Source: Patulibacter sp. SYSU D01012 (GTDB taxonomy: Bacteria > Actinomycetota > Thermoleophilia > Solirubrobacterales > Solirubrobacteraceae). Taken from it: a stretch of 64,000 nt of DNA. The position numbers and the translations under genes were made by a program. The DNA lies in assembly GCF_017916475.1 (NCBI RefSeq), contig NZ_JAFMTB010000002.1:248001-312000 (forward strand), written 5' to 3'. Below are positions 18,195-27,071 of the stretch, piece by piece; the stretch's first letter is position 1; each line of letters starts with the position of its first letter. The notes below the pieces were generated by a model. The model was not told the DNA's origin, searched no databases, and worked only from the letters and a program-made list of their open reading frames with translations.

Positions 18195-20393
18195 GTGCAG
18201 GGCGGTCGCGACGAGGAGACGCTGGAGCTCGAGGTCGTCGGGGTCCGCTTCCGCAGCGACGACGGGGCCTTCGCCGTGATCGACGCGATGGCGGCGGACG
18301 AACAGGGCACCCCGCTGGGGCACGAGGTCGTCGTCGGGCCCGTCGGGCACCTGGACCCCGGCGACCGAGTGCTCGCCTCGGGCCAGCGCCAGGCGCACCC
18401 GAAGCACGGCGAGCGGTTCCGCGTCCACACGCTGCGCACCGTCGCCCCCACGGACGACGAGGCGGTCTCGCGGGTGCTGCAGCGGGTGCCGGGCGTCGGG
18501 CCGAAGGCCGCCGACGCGCTGCTCGAGCGCTTCGGCGACGAGCTGCTGGAGCGGCTCGACCGCGACCCGCGCGACGTCCTGCGCCGGGTCAAGGGCCTGT
18601 CGGGCGACAAGCTGACCGAGGCCGTGGAGGCCTGGCGCAGCGAGGCCGGGCCGCGGGCCGTCCGCCTGCTGCTCGAGCGCCACGGGCTCGACGCCGCGAC
18701 GATCGGCCGCGTCATCCGCGCGCTCGGCGACGAGCCGGACGTCGGGCTGCTGCGCTCGGACCCCTACCGCCTGACCACGCGCTCGGGCATCGGCTTCCCC
18801 ACCGCCGACGCGATCGCCCTCGCGCTCGGCGAGGACCCCGGCAGCGACGACCGCCGGCGTGCCGCGACCCTGCACGCGCTCGAGCTCGCGGAGGGCGACG
18901 GTCACTGCCACCTCCCCCACGACGAGCTCGTCCGCCGGACGGTCCGCCTGCTCGCCGGCCGCGACGCGCGCGGACCCGCCGGCGCGGCGCTCGGCCCGGG
19001 CGTCGCGGCCGCGCTCGAGGGCCTGATCGCCGACCACGCCGTCGTCGACCGCGAGGGCCGCGTGGCCACGCTCGAGCTCGACCAGGACGAGGAGCTGCTC
19101 GCCGAGCTCGTCGCCCGGATGGCCACGGACCCGCCGGCGCTGCGGGTCGACGTGCCCGACGCGCCGCCGACGGCCGAGGACGGCGGGCCGGTCCCGAGCG
19201 ACGAGCAGTGGACGGCCGTCGCGCAGGCGTGCGGGCGGCGGCTGTCGATCCTCACCGGCGGACCGGGCACGGGCAAGACCCAGACGATGCGGGCCCTCGT
19301 CCGCGTGCTGCGCGACGCGGGCACCGACGTCCTGCTCTGCGCGCCGACCGGCAAGGCCGCGCGGCGGCTGGCCGAGGCCACGGGCGCGAAGGCGACGACG
19401 ATCCACCGCCTGCTCGGGTTCGTCCCCGGCGAGGGGTTCGCGCACGACGAGGACGACCCGATCCCGAGCGCCGGGATGCTCGTCGTCGACGAGGCGTCCA
19501 TGCTGCCGCTCGACCTGGCGGTCGCGCTGCTGCGGGCGGTCGGCTCCGACACCCACGTGCTGCTCGTCGGCGACGTCGACCAGCTCGCGCCGGTCGGGCC
19601 CGGCCGGGTGCTGCAGGACCTGCTCGAGTCCGAGCTGGTGCCCGCGGTGCGGCTGTCCCGCATCTTCCGGCAGGCCGAGCGCTCGCTCATCGTCCGCTCG
19701 GCCCACGCCATGAACCGCGGCGAGCCGCCCGTGGTGCGCCCCGGCCCGGACGACGTGCGGGACTTCTTCTTCATCGACCGCCTCGACGCCGGGGCCGCGG
19801 CCGACGAGGTCGTGTCGCTCGCCACGCGCCGGCTGCCCGCCCACTACGGCGTCGACGCCGTCGGGGGCGTGCAGGTGCTCGCGCCGCAGCGCCGCGGGGC
19901 GTGCGGCGTCGAGACCCTGAACGGACGGATGCGCGAGCTGCTCAACCCCGGCGGCGCGCAGGCGAAGGGCAGCCCGCTGCGCCAGGGCGACCGCGTCATG
20001 CAGACGCGCAACGACCACGAGGCCGAGATCATGAACGGCGAGCTCGGCATGCTCGTGCGGGTCGACGGCGACGACGTGCAGCTGCGGATGGACGACGGCC
20101 GCGTCGTGCGCCTGCCCGCCGTGCGGCTGGACACGTGGGAGCTCGCCTACGCCTGCACGGTCCACAAGGCGCAGGGCTCGAGCGTCCCCGTCGCCGTCGT
20201 GCCCGTGGTCGGCGAGCACCGCCACATGCTGACCCGCAACCTGCTCTACACGGCCGTCACCCGCGCCGAGAAGGCGTGCGTGATGGTCGGCGACAAGGCC
20301 GCCGTCATGGCCGCGCTGCGGCGGGTGGACGGCGCCACCCGCTACACCGCGCTGCCCGCGCGGATCCGGGCGGCGCTCGACGCGGCCGCGTGA
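18195..20393 (+). CDS. recD2: RecD2-type ATP-dependent DNA helicase
   Basis: 5'-3' SF1B helicase acting outside RecBCD in repair and replication. The 732-residue protein has an N-terminal OB-like region, tandem helix-hairpin-helix motifs (RVPGVGPKAADALLERFG; RVKGLSGDKL), Walker A GGPGTGKT near 355-362, Walker B LVVDEASML near 430, GDVDQLAPVGPG, LSRIFRQ, and the C-terminal motifs YACTVHKAQGS and RNLLYTAVTRA. The length is that of RecD2. The frame is open upstream, but the GTG at 18195 follows a -10 box by 6 nt and gives the family N-terminus (ELEVVGVRFRSDDGAFAV). No recB or recC is nearby. It stops 3 nt before the convergent GNAT gene. Confidence 0.93.
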   Translation: MQGGRDEETLELEVVGVRFRSDDGAFAVIDAMAADEQGTPLGHEVVVGPVGHLDPGDRVLASGQRQAHPKHGERFRVHTLRTVAPTDDEAVSRVLQRVPGVGPKAADALLERFGDELLERLDRDPRDVLRRVKGLSGDKLTEAVEAWRSEAGPRAVRLLLERHGLDAATIGRVIRALGDEPDVGLLRSDPYRLTTRSGIGFPTADAIALALGEDPGSDDRRRAATLHALELAEGDGHCHLPHDELVRRTVRLLAGRDARGPAGAALGPGVAAALEGLIADHAVVDREGRVATLELDQDEELLAELVARMATDPPALRVDVPDAPPTAEDGGPVPSDEQWTAVAQACGRRLSILTGGPGTGKTQTMRALVRVLRDAGTDVLLCAPTGKAARRLAEATGAKATTIHRLLGFVPGEGFAHDEDDPIPSAGMLVVDEASMLPLDLAVALLRAVGSDTHVLLVGDVDQLAPVGPGRVLQDLLESELVPAVRLSRIFRQAERSLIVRSAHAMNRGEPPVVRPGPDDVRDFFFIDRLDAGAAADEVVSLATRRLPAHYGVDAVGGVQVLAPQRRGACGVETLNGRMRELLNPGGAQAKGSPLRQGDRVMQTRNDHEAEIMNGELGMLVRVDGDDVQLRMDDGRVVRLPAVRLDTWELAYACTVHKAQGSSVPVAVVPVVGEHRHMLTRNLLYTAVTRAEKACVMVGDKAAVMAALRRVDGATRYTALPARIRAALDAAA

Positions 20394-20396
20394 CGG

Positions 20397-20939
20397 TCAG
20401 CCCAACGGCTTGCGCAGGACGACGAACTCCAGGTCGTCGCGCCGGGGGCGTCCGAAGCGCTCGTCGTCGTACGGGAACGGCTCCCGCTCGCCCGTCGGCG
20501 CGTAGCCCTTGCGGGCGTACCACGCCAGCAGCTCCGTCCGCTGGACGAGGACCGTCATCTCGAGCGCCGTGGCGGCCCAGCGCTCGCGGACGTACGCCTC
20601 GCCGGCCGCCAGGAGCCGGCCGCCCGCGCCGCCGCCCTGGCGGGCGGGGTCGACGGCGAAGAGCCCCAGCCGGCAGCGGCCGTCCGGGCGCCGCGCGACG
20701 TGGCAGCAGCCCGTCGGCGCGCCCCGCTCGCCCAGGACGAGCACCACGCCGTGCGTCTGCACGAGGTGGCCGCGCAGCATGTCGACGTCGGTCCGCTGGC
20801 CGTCGAGCAGGTCCGCCTCCGTCGTCCACCCCGCGCGGCTGGCGTCGCCGCGGTAGGCGGACTCCACGAGCGGGAGGAGCGCGGGCAGGTCGCCGATGCC
20901 GGCGACGCGGACGCGAGCGGGGGCCGTGGGGGCGGCCAT
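20397..20939 (-). CDS. GNAT-family N-acetyltransferase
   Basis: Acetyl-CoA-dependent transferase with unknown substrate. The 180-residue protein has the GNAT fold: the acetyl-CoA loop appears as LFAVDPARQGGGAGGRLLAAGEAYV (a Q/R-x2-G-x-G/A-type motif near residue 100), followed by ALEMTVLVQRTELLAWYARKGYAPTGE, the typical motif B. The ATG at 20939 lies 3 nt after the dapB stop, so it is last in the dapB transcript. Convergent with recD2. Confidence 0.85.
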   Translation of the reverse strand: MAAPTAPARVRVAGIGDLPALLPLVESAYRGDASRAGWTTEADLLDGQRTDVDMLRGHLVQTHGVVLVLGERGAPTGCCHVARRPDGRCRLGLFAVDPARQGGGAGGRLLAAGEAYVRERWAATALEMTVLVQRTELLAWYARKGYAPTGEREPFPYDDERFGRPRRDDLEFVVLRKPLG

Positions 20940-20942
20940 GGC

Positions 20943-21614
20943 TCAGTCGGCGAAGAGCAGGCGGTCCAGGCCGACCGTCGGTGAGGACGGCAGGTCCGCC
21001 ACGCGCCGCACGGCGAGCACGACGCCGGGCATGAACGACGAGCGGTCGAGCGAGTCGTGGCGGATCGTCAGGGTCTCCCCCGTGCCGCCGAGGACGACCT
21101 CCTGGTGGGCGACCAGGCCGGGCAGCCGGACGGAGTGGATCGGCGGCACGGTCCCGGTCGCCGCGGCGATCAGCTCGGCGGTGTGCTTGGCGGTGCCCGA
21201 CGGCGCGTCGAGCTTCTTGTCGTGGTGCAGCTCGATGATCTCCGCGCGCTGCATGTGGCGGGCGGCCTCGGTGGACAGGCGCATCATGAGCACGGCGCCG
21301 ATCGCGAAGTTCGGCCCGTAGAAGACGTTCGCCCCGGTGCGGCCCTCCAGCTCGGAGATGTCGAAGCCCGAGGTGCCGATGACGACGTGCACGCCCGCCT
21401 CCAGGCACGCGATCGCGTTGGGGAGCGCCTGGTCCGGCCGGGTGAAGTCGACGACGACGTCGGCGTCCGGCAGCACGTCCGCCAGCGTCGTCTCCAGGGC
21501 GGGGTCGGCGCGGCCGGTCAGGGTCAGGCCGTCGGCGGCCTCGACCGCCTCGCACACGGTCCGGCCCATGCGGCCGGCGGCCCCGGCGACGGCTACGCGG
21601 ATGTCGCTGCTCAT
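20943..21614 (-). CDS. dapB: 4-hydroxy-tetrahydrodipicolinate reductase
   Basis: NAD(P)H-dependent second step of diaminopimelate synthesis after DapA. The 223-residue protein has nucleotide-binding VAGAAGRMGRTVCEAV at the N-terminus, VVVDFTRPDQAL, GTSGF, and the catalytic signature IIELHHDKKLDAPSGTAKHTAE (His-His and Lys). It is about 20 residues shorter than many actinobacterial DapB, mainly in the N-terminal Rossmann part, but all motifs are intact. It follows the M16 peptidase gene after 106 nt containing a strong hairpin, and is coupled to the GNAT gene. Confidence 0.93.
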   Translation of the reverse strand: MSSDIRVAVAGAAGRMGRTVCEAVEAADGLTLTGRADPALETTLADVLPDADVVVDFTRPDQALPNAIACLEAGVHVVIGTSGFDISELEGRTGANVFYGPNFAIGAVLMMRLSTEAARHMQRAEIIELHHDKKLDAPSGTAKHTAELIAAATGTVPPIHSVRLPGLVAHQEVVLGGTGETLTIRHDSLDRSSFMPGVVLAVRRVADLPSSPTVGLDRLLFAD

Positions 21615-21655
21615 CCGGCCATCGTCGCACGGCGCGGGAGCGCGGGACGCCCGGT

Positions 21656-21687
21656 CCGGGGCGGACGGCGGCGCCGGTCCGCCCCGG
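21656..21687 (-). terminator. Strong hairpin between the M16 peptidase gene and dapB
   Basis: A perfect 11-bp inverted repeat, CCGGGGCGGAC / GTCCGCCCCGG, with a 10-nt loop lies between the M16 peptidase stop (21721) and the dapB start (21614). No U-run follows, so termination may be partial. Confidence 0.55.
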
Positions 21688-21720
21688 CGCGCTCGCGCGG
21701 GCGGGCCGGCGCGGCCCGGC

Positions 21721-22974
21721 TCAGGCGCCGGCCAGGTGCGCGGCGACCGGCGCCAGCGCGGCGCGGAAGTCCGCCTCGCTGGGCCCGACCCCGGCCGCGG
21801 AGAGGCCCGCGGGCGCGTACAGCTCGCGGGCCATCGTCCGCACGTCCTCCGCGGTCACCGCGTCGATGAGGGCGGCGACCTCGTGCGGCTCGCGCAGCGG
21901 CAGGTCGTGCAGGACGCTGCGGCCCAGCACGTGCATCCGCGCCTGGGTGGACTCCAGGCCCAGCAGCACCCGGGCCCGCGCGTTCTGCTTCGCGCGGTCG
22001 AGCTCGTCGTCGCCGACGAGCTCCGCCTGCACGCGCGCCAGCTCGGCCGCGACGATCTCGAGCGCCTCCGCCAGGTTCTCGACGCGGGTGCCCAGGTAGA
22101 CCCCGGCCATCCCGCCGCCGCGGTGCTGGTCGTCGAACGTCGACACCGCGTACGCCAGGCCGCGGTCCTCGCGCACGGCCCGGAAGAGCCGCGACGACGG
22201 CGTGCCGCCCAGGATCGTGTCCAGCACGCGCAGGACGTAGCGGCGCTCGTCGCCCAGCGCGGGCCCTCGGCCGGCGATCGCCAGCTGCACCTGCTCCGTC
22301 TCGCGCTCGCGGAAGAGCACGGCGGGCGGCGTCGCCGGCGCGGCCCCGGGGTCGTGCGCGTCGGCGGGCTGCGCCGGGTCGTCGGCGGGCACCGCGGCGG
22401 CCGCGAGCGCGCACAGGCGCTCGTGGTCGACGGCCCCGGCGGCGGCCACGACGATCCGCTCCGGGCGGTAGCGCCCGGCGTAGAAGCCGCGCAGCGCGTC
22501 CCCGTCCGTCGTCGCGACGACGTCGGGGAAGCCGATGACCGGGCGGCCGAGCGCGTGGCCGCCGAAGACGGCCTGCGGCAGCAGCTCGAAGACGAGCTCC
22601 TCCGGGTCGTCCTCGATCATCGCGATCTCCTCGAGCACGATCCGACGCTCGAGCGCCAGGTCGTCGTCCTCCAGGAGCGGCGCGGCGACCATCTCGCCGA
22701 GCATCGGGAAGGCGCTCCCGAGATCGTCCTCCAGCACGCGCGCCACCACGGCGGTCTCGTCGCGGCTCGTGGCCGCGTTGAGATCGCCGCCCATGGCGTC
22801 GAAGCGCTGGTCGATCTCCTCGGAGCGATAGGAGCGCGTCCCGCGGAACAGCATGTGCTCCAGCAGGTGCGCCCGGCCGGCCTCGGCGTCGCGCTCGTGG
22901 CGCGCGCCGGTGCCGACCCACACGCCCACGGCGACCGACAGGGCCGACGCCATGGGCTCGGAGACGACCGTCAC
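21721..22974 (-). CDS. M16-family zinc metallopeptidase (PepR/YmxG-like)
   Basis: Insulinase-type processing peptidase, usually encoded next to pnp in actinobacteria and firmicutes. The product has the inverted zinc motif HLLEHMLFRG (H-x2-E-H) near residue 36 and the distal Glu region LERRIVLEEIAMIEDDPEELVFE, then the second M16 half (DTILGGTPSSRLFRAVREDRGLAYAVS). The only canonical start is the GTG at 22974 (417 residues), but this omits a conserved N-terminal strand: the 63 nt upstream encode in frame RRLTRLPSG before VTVVSEPM. An ATC at 23035-23037, 7 nt after AGGGA, would give 438 residues. I annotate the GTG and flag the alternative. It begins just after pnp. Confidence 0.85.
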   Translation of the reverse strand: MTVVSEPMASALSVAVGVWVGTGARHERDAEAGRAHLLEHMLFRGTRSYRSEEIDQRFDAMGGDLNAATSRDETAVVARVLEDDLGSAFPMLGEMVAAPLLEDDDLALERRIVLEEIAMIEDDPEELVFELLPQAVFGGHALGRPVIGFPDVVATTDGDALRGFYAGRYRPERIVVAAAGAVDHERLCALAAAAVPADDPAQPADAHDPGAAPATPPAVLFRERETEQVQLAIAGRGPALGDERRYVLRVLDTILGGTPSSRLFRAVREDRGLAYAVSTFDDQHRGGGMAGVYLGTRVENLAEALEIVAAELARVQAELVGDDELDRAKQNARARVLLGLESTQARMHVLGRSVLHDLPLREPHEVAALIDAVTAEDVRTMARELYAPAGLSAAGVGPSEADFRAALAPVAAHLAGA

Positions 22975-23047
22975 CCCGGACGGCAGCCGCGTGAGGCGGC
23001 GGCCGGCCGGGGCGTCGTTCGGGGCGTTCGTGGCGATGGGGTCGTCC

Positions 23048-25318
23048 CTAGTCGCGGGAGCCGCCGCGCTCGCGGCGGCGCGGCGGGCGGTCGCCGTTCT
23101 CGCGGCGCGGGCCGCGACCGTTGGCGTCGCGGTCGCGCGGCGGGCGGTCGCCGCCGCCCTCGCGGCGCGGGCCGGCCTTCTTCAGCTCCTTGAGCTCCTC
23201 GGCCGTCTTGCCGGCGACGTCGGGGTCGTCCGACAGGCGCAGGCCGATGCGGCCGCGCTCGCGGTCCAGCTCGGCGACGCGGACCTTGATGACGTCGCCC
23301 TGCTTCAGGACCTCCTCGACCGTCTCGACGCGGTTGCCCGGCGAGACGTTCGAGATGTGCAGCAGGCCGTCGGTGCCCTTGATGAGCTCGACGAACGCGC
23401 CGAACGTCGTCGTCTTCACGACCTTGCCGTCGAACTCGTCGCCGAGCTCCACGTCGCGGGTCATGCCCGAGATGCGCTGGACGAGCGCGTCGCCCTTCGC
23501 GCCCGAGGACGAGTAGACGTTGACGGTGCCGTCGTCGGCGATGTCGATCTGCGCCTCGAACTCCTCCTGGAGCCCGCGGATCGTCTCGCCGCCCTTGCCG
23601 ATCAGCATGCCGATCTTCTCGGGGTCGATCTTCACCGTCAGGATCCGCGGCGCGTAGAGCGACAGCTCCTGGCGCGGGCCCTCGATGACGTCGCGCATCT
23701 TGCCGAGGATCTCCAGGCGCGCCTTGCGGGCCTGGGCCAGCGCGTCGCGCAGGATCTCGAACGTGACGCCCGTGATCTTGATGTCCATCTGGAGGGCGGT
23801 GATGCCCTCCTCGGTGCCGGCGACCTTGAAGTCCATGTCGCCGAGGTGGTCCTCGACGCCGGCGATGTCGGTGAGGACGATGTAGTCGTCGCCCTCCTTG
23901 ATCAGGCCCATCGCGATGCCCGCGACCGGCGCCTTGATCGGCACGCCCGCGTCCATGAGGGAGAGGGACGAGCCGCAGACCGACGCCATCGAGCTGGAGC
24001 CGTTGGACTCGAGGATGTCGGAGACGACGCGGATCGTGTACGGGAACTCGTCCGTGGACGGGATCACCGGCACGAGCGCGCGCTCCGCCAGGGCGCCGTG
24101 ACCGATGTCACGACGCTTCGGGCCGCCCAGGCGGCCCGCCTCGCCGACGGAGAACGGCGGGAAGTTGTAGTGGTGCCAGTAGAAGCGGTTCGTCTCGAGC
24201 CCGAGGGTGTCGAGCCGCATCTCCTCCTTCAGCGTGCCGAGGGACGCGACCGAGAGGGCCTGCGTCTGGCCGCGGGTGAAGAGGGCCGAGCCGTGCGTGC
24301 GCGGGGCGGTGCCGGTCTCAATCGTGATCTGGCGGATCTCCTCGGCGTCGCGGCCGTCGGGACGCACCTTCTGCACGGCGATCCGGTCGCGGATCGCGGA
24401 CTTCTCCAGGTGGTCGACGATCGCCTTGACGGCCTTCGCCTCGTCGGCGTCGGTGTCGTCGCCCACGAAGTCGTCGTACGCGGCCTGCTTCGCGGCCTCG
24501 GTCGCGTCCTGGCGCTCCAGCTTCTCGACGACCTGCGTCGCCTTCTGGATCGCCTTGCCGTGCTTCTTCTCGATCTTCGCGAGGAGCTTCTCGTCGAGCT
24601 TCGGCGCCTCGTGGTCGACCTTCGGCTTGGCGGCCTTCTCGCGCAGCTCGAGCTGCAGCTGGCAGAGCTTCTTGATCTCGTCGTGCGCGATGTCGAGCGC
24701 GTCGAGGATCTCGGCCTCGGGGATGACGTTCGCGCCGGCCTCGACCATCAGGATCGCGTCGGCGGTGCCGGCGACGATCAGGTCCAGGTCGCTCTCGCCG
24801 TCCTGCAGCAGGGACGCCTCGGGCGGGTTGACCACGATCGTGCCGTCGATCTTGCCGATGCGGACCGCGCCGATCGGCTCGGGCAGCGGGATCGCGGAGA
24901 GCATGAGCGCGGCGGACGCGCCGTTCATGGCGAGCACGTCGTAGGGGTGCTCGTGGTCGACCGAGATCGGCAGGGCGACGACCTGCGTCTCGTAGCGCCA
25001 GTTCTTCGGCAGCAGCGGCCGGATCGGCCGGTCGATCATGCGCGCGGTGAGCGTCGCCTTCTCGCCCGCGCGGCCCTCGCGCTTGAAGAAGGAGCCGGGG
25101 ATCTTGCCCGCGGCGTAGGAGCGCTCCTCGACGTCGACCGTCAGGGGCAGGAAGTCGAAGTCCTTCAGGCGGCCCATGGCGGCGGTGCAGAGGACGATCG
25201 TGTCGCCCTGGCGCACCGTCACGGCGCCGGAGGCCTGCTTGGCGAGCTTGCCCGTCTCGAAGGTGATCTCCTGACCGGAGATCTCCACGGAGAGGGTCGT
25301 CACGTCAGCGTGACTCAT
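23048..25318 (-). CDS. pnp: Polyribonucleotide nucleotidyltransferase
   Basis: Phosphorolytic 3'-5' exoribonuclease and RNA-tailing enzyme. The 756-residue protein has two RNase PH-like cores (first near 10-145; second near 320-540, with the catalytic Asp region DFKVAGTEEGITALQMDIK), a KH domain (IDPEKIGMLIGKGGETIRGLQEE), an S1 domain (FDGKVVKTTTFGAFVELIKGTDGLLHIS) and a 50-residue Arg/Gly/Asp-rich tail that may bind RNA. ATG at 25318 with GAGGAA upstream. rpsO, usually directly upstream, is displaced by 2.3 kb here. Confidence 0.96.
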   Translation of the reverse strand: MSHADVTTLSVEISGQEITFETGKLAKQASGAVTVRQGDTIVLCTAAMGRLKDFDFLPLTVDVEERSYAAGKIPGSFFKREGRAGEKATLTARMIDRPIRPLLPKNWRYETQVVALPISVDHEHPYDVLAMNGASAALMLSAIPLPEPIGAVRIGKIDGTIVVNPPEASLLQDGESDLDLIVAGTADAILMVEAGANVIPEAEILDALDIAHDEIKKLCQLQLELREKAAKPKVDHEAPKLDEKLLAKIEKKHGKAIQKATQVVEKLERQDATEAAKQAAYDDFVGDDTDADEAKAVKAIVDHLEKSAIRDRIAVQKVRPDGRDAEEIRQITIETGTAPRTHGSALFTRGQTQALSVASLGTLKEEMRLDTLGLETNRFYWHHYNFPPFSVGEAGRLGGPKRRDIGHGALAERALVPVIPSTDEFPYTIRVVSDILESNGSSSMASVCGSSLSLMDAGVPIKAPVAGIAMGLIKEGDDYIVLTDIAGVEDHLGDMDFKVAGTEEGITALQMDIKITGVTFEILRDALAQARKARLEILGKMRDVIEGPRQELSLYAPRILTVKIDPEKIGMLIGKGGETIRGLQEEFEAQIDIADDGTVNVYSSSGAKGDALVQRISGMTRDVELGDEFDGKVVKTTTFGAFVELIKGTDGLLHISNVSPGNRVETVEEVLKQGDVIKVRVAELDRERGRIGLRLSDDPDVAGKTAEELKELKKAGPRREGGGDRPPRDRDANGRGPRRENGDRPPRRRERGGSRD

Positions 25319-25389
25319 AGGTGTTCCTCGCTGCGCGCCCATCGGACCTGGCGCGCGATCTTGTTCTTCGTCGTTCCGAACTGCCGTCC

Positions 25390-25395
25390 AGCGTA
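25390..25395 (-). promoter_or_regulatory. Candidate -10 element for pnp
   Basis: TACGCT on the minus strand lies about 70 nt upstream of the pnp ATG, in the divergent gap. No convincing -35 is seen. Confidence 0.35.
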
Positions 25396-25484
25396 ACGGA
25401 ACCCCCGTGGTTGCAGGGCCGATGCCGGCCGGGCGTGCCGACCGACGCGGCCGCGGCCGGGGGCCGCGACCGGCCCGCCGGGGC

Positions 25485-25490
25485 TACGAT
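25485..25490 (+). promoter_or_regulatory. Candidate -10 element for the DUF2330-like gene
   Basis: TACGAT lies 8 nt before the GTG, so the transcript would have a leader of only one or two nucleotides. Confidence 0.45.
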
Positions 25491-25498
25491 CGACGGCC

Positions 25499-26557
25499 GT
25501 GCCGTCGCCGCCCGCTCCCCGCCTCCCCCGTCGTCGCGCCGTCCCGGCGGCCCTCGCGGGCGCCGCGGCCCTGGCGCTCGTCCCCGCGGCCCCGGCGGCC
25601 GCCGTCGGCCTGGCGGTCAACGCGACCGCGGGCACCGAGCGGATGCTCGTCTCGCTCTCGGGGGGCCGCGAGCAGCTCGTCCTCTCCCCCGAGCTGGCGC
25701 CGACCGGCCGCGGACGCGCGGCGCTGCTCGTCCCGGTGCCGGCGGACGCGACGGCGACGCCGCTGCCCGCCGCGCGCGACGCGCTCTTCGGCGGGCTCGA
25801 ACGCGCGACGTCCCCCCTGGGCCGCGGCGGTCGGACCGCCGCCGGGCCGCTGCCGCGCGCGGCCGTCGCCGACTACGCGGTGCAGACGCTGCCCGCCGGC
25901 GACGCCGGGGCGCTGCGCCGCTGGCTCGCCGGCCCGGGCGCCGGGACGCCGTCGTCCGCACGGGCGCTCCTGCGGGGCTACGTGCGCCGCGGCTGGGGGT
26001 TCGTCGGCATCCGGCTGTCGGCCGCCGCCTCCGCCCCCGGCCGCGCCCGGGCGCTGCGCCCGCTGCGCATCGCGTTCGCGGCCGACCGCCTGGTCGTCCC
26101 GCTGCGCCTGGGCCAGTCCGCGCGGCAGCCCGTCAGCGTCGAGCTGTACGTCGGCGGCCCCCACCGGGTGGTCGCGCGCGGCTTCGACACGTTCCACGCG
26201 GGGCGCGTCGCCGACCTGCGCCCCGCCCCCGGGGCCGGGTCGCGCGCGCTCATCGGCGGGCCGTTCCTGACGCGCCTAGGGCTCGTCGGTGCGGAGCCGG
26301 CGACGCTCACGGCGGACGTGGCGGTGCGCCGGGGCGTGTCGGACCGGCTCTTCCGGGCGTCCGCGGCGTACCCGTACGAGTCCGAGGAGGGCTTCGCGAC
26401 CGCCCCGACGCCGGCGCAGCAGGCCGAGGACGCGCCGCTGACGGACGCCCCGGGCGGCGCGGCGTGGCTGCTGCTGTTCCCGCTCGTCGGCGTCATCACC
26501 GCCGCGGTCTTCGCGCTGGCGCGGCTGCGCGGCCGGCGCCGGGCGCCGCGGCCCTAG
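25499..26557 (+). CDS. DUF2330-like secreted, membrane-anchored protein
   Basis: The 352-residue protein has an Arg-rich N-terminus followed by a hydrophobic signal segment (ALAGAAALALVPAAPAAAV, about 17-36). A beta-rich exported region includes LRGYVRRGWGFVGIRLSA and LRPLRIAFAADRLVVPLRLG, which resemble DUF2330 proteins. A single C-terminal transmembrane helix (WLLLFPLVGVITAAVFALA) ends in a basic cytoplasmic tail. That topology is a large outer domain anchored at its C-terminus. The Cys-rich N-terminal motif seen in many DUF2330 proteins is absent, so the assignment is tentative. Function unknown. Its TAG overlaps the convergent CTA of the next gene. Confidence 0.72.
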   Translation: MPSPPAPRLPRRRAVPAALAGAAALALVPAAPAAAVGLAVNATAGTERMLVSLSGGREQLVLSPELAPTGRGRAALLVPVPADATATPLPAARDALFGGLERATSPLGRGGRTAAGPLPRAAVADYAVQTLPAGDAGALRRWLAGPGAGTPSSARALLRGYVRRGWGFVGIRLSAAASAPGRARALRPLRIAFAADRLVVPLRLGQSARQPVSVELYVGGPHRVVARGFDTFHAGRVADLRPAPGAGSRALIGGPFLTRLGLVGAEPATLTADVAVRRGVSDRLFRASAAYPYESEEGFATAPTPAQQAEDAPLTDAPGGAAWLLLFPLVGVITAAVFALARLRGRRRAPRP

Positions 26558-27057
26558 GCGCCGCGGTGGCGGTCCAGGAGCGCCGCCACCCACGCGTCGT
26601 CGGGCACGCCGTGGTCGACCGGGCCGCCGCCGACGAGGATCGCCGGCGTCCCCGTCGCCCCCGCGCGCAGCCCGTCCGCCAGGTCGGCGGCGATCCGCGC
26701 GGTCGTCGCCTCGTCCCTGCGGTCGGCGTCGAACCGCTGCACGTCCAGCCCCAGCCGCCGGGCGAGCGCCCACAGGTCCGGGTCCTCCGTCCGGCCGGGC
26801 TCGGCGACGAGCGCGTCGAGGACGGGCCAGAACGCGCCCTGCCGGCCGGCCGCCTCGAGCGCGCCGGCGAGCGCCCGGGGCCGCGGCCCGCGAGCGCGCA
26901 GCACCAGGTGCCGCCACTCGAGCCGCACGGGCGCCGCCCGCAGCCGCAGGACGGCCTGCTGGCAGCGCGGGCACGTGGCGTCGCCGTAGAGCAGGACGTG
27001 CGGGCCGCCCTGCGGCCCGCTCACGTGCGCCGGCGCGGACTCGGCGGGCGCGGCCAC
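26554..27057 (-). CDS. DsbA-like thiol oxidoreductase with CPRC motif
   Basis: The 167-residue thioredoxin-fold protein has the redox motif CPRC (Cys29, Cys32) after strand HVLLYGD, a helical insertion typical of DsbA/FrnE proteins, and a cis-proline loop GATGTPAILVGG near residue 137. No signal peptide is visible, so it is probably cytoplasmic. Start GTG at 27057, 14 nt after the peroxiredoxin stop; a second GTG 11 codons later is possible. It may reduce the adjacent peroxiredoxin (inference). Its stop shares CTAG with the convergent DUF2330-like gene. Confidence 0.8.
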   Translation of the reverse strand: MAAPAESAPAHVSGPQGGPHVLLYGDATCPRCQQAVLRLRAAPVRLEWRHLVLRARGPRPRALAGALEAAGRQGAFWPVLDALVAEPGRTEDPDLWALARRLGLDVQRFDADRRDEATTARIAADLADGLRAGATGTPAILVGGGPVDHGVPDDAWVAALLDRHRGA

Positions 27058-27071
27058 CGGGGCGACCGCGC

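Noticed and set aside
12921-20225. A 2434-codon open frame on the minus strand, and other very long frames such as 7958-11284 (+) and 31618-34566 (+)
   Set aside because: They run antisense or out of frame to well-supported genes, are made of Arg/Ala/Gly/Pro or Asp/Val/Leu low-complexity sequence, and show no motifs. High GC at third codon positions removes stops from alternative frames.
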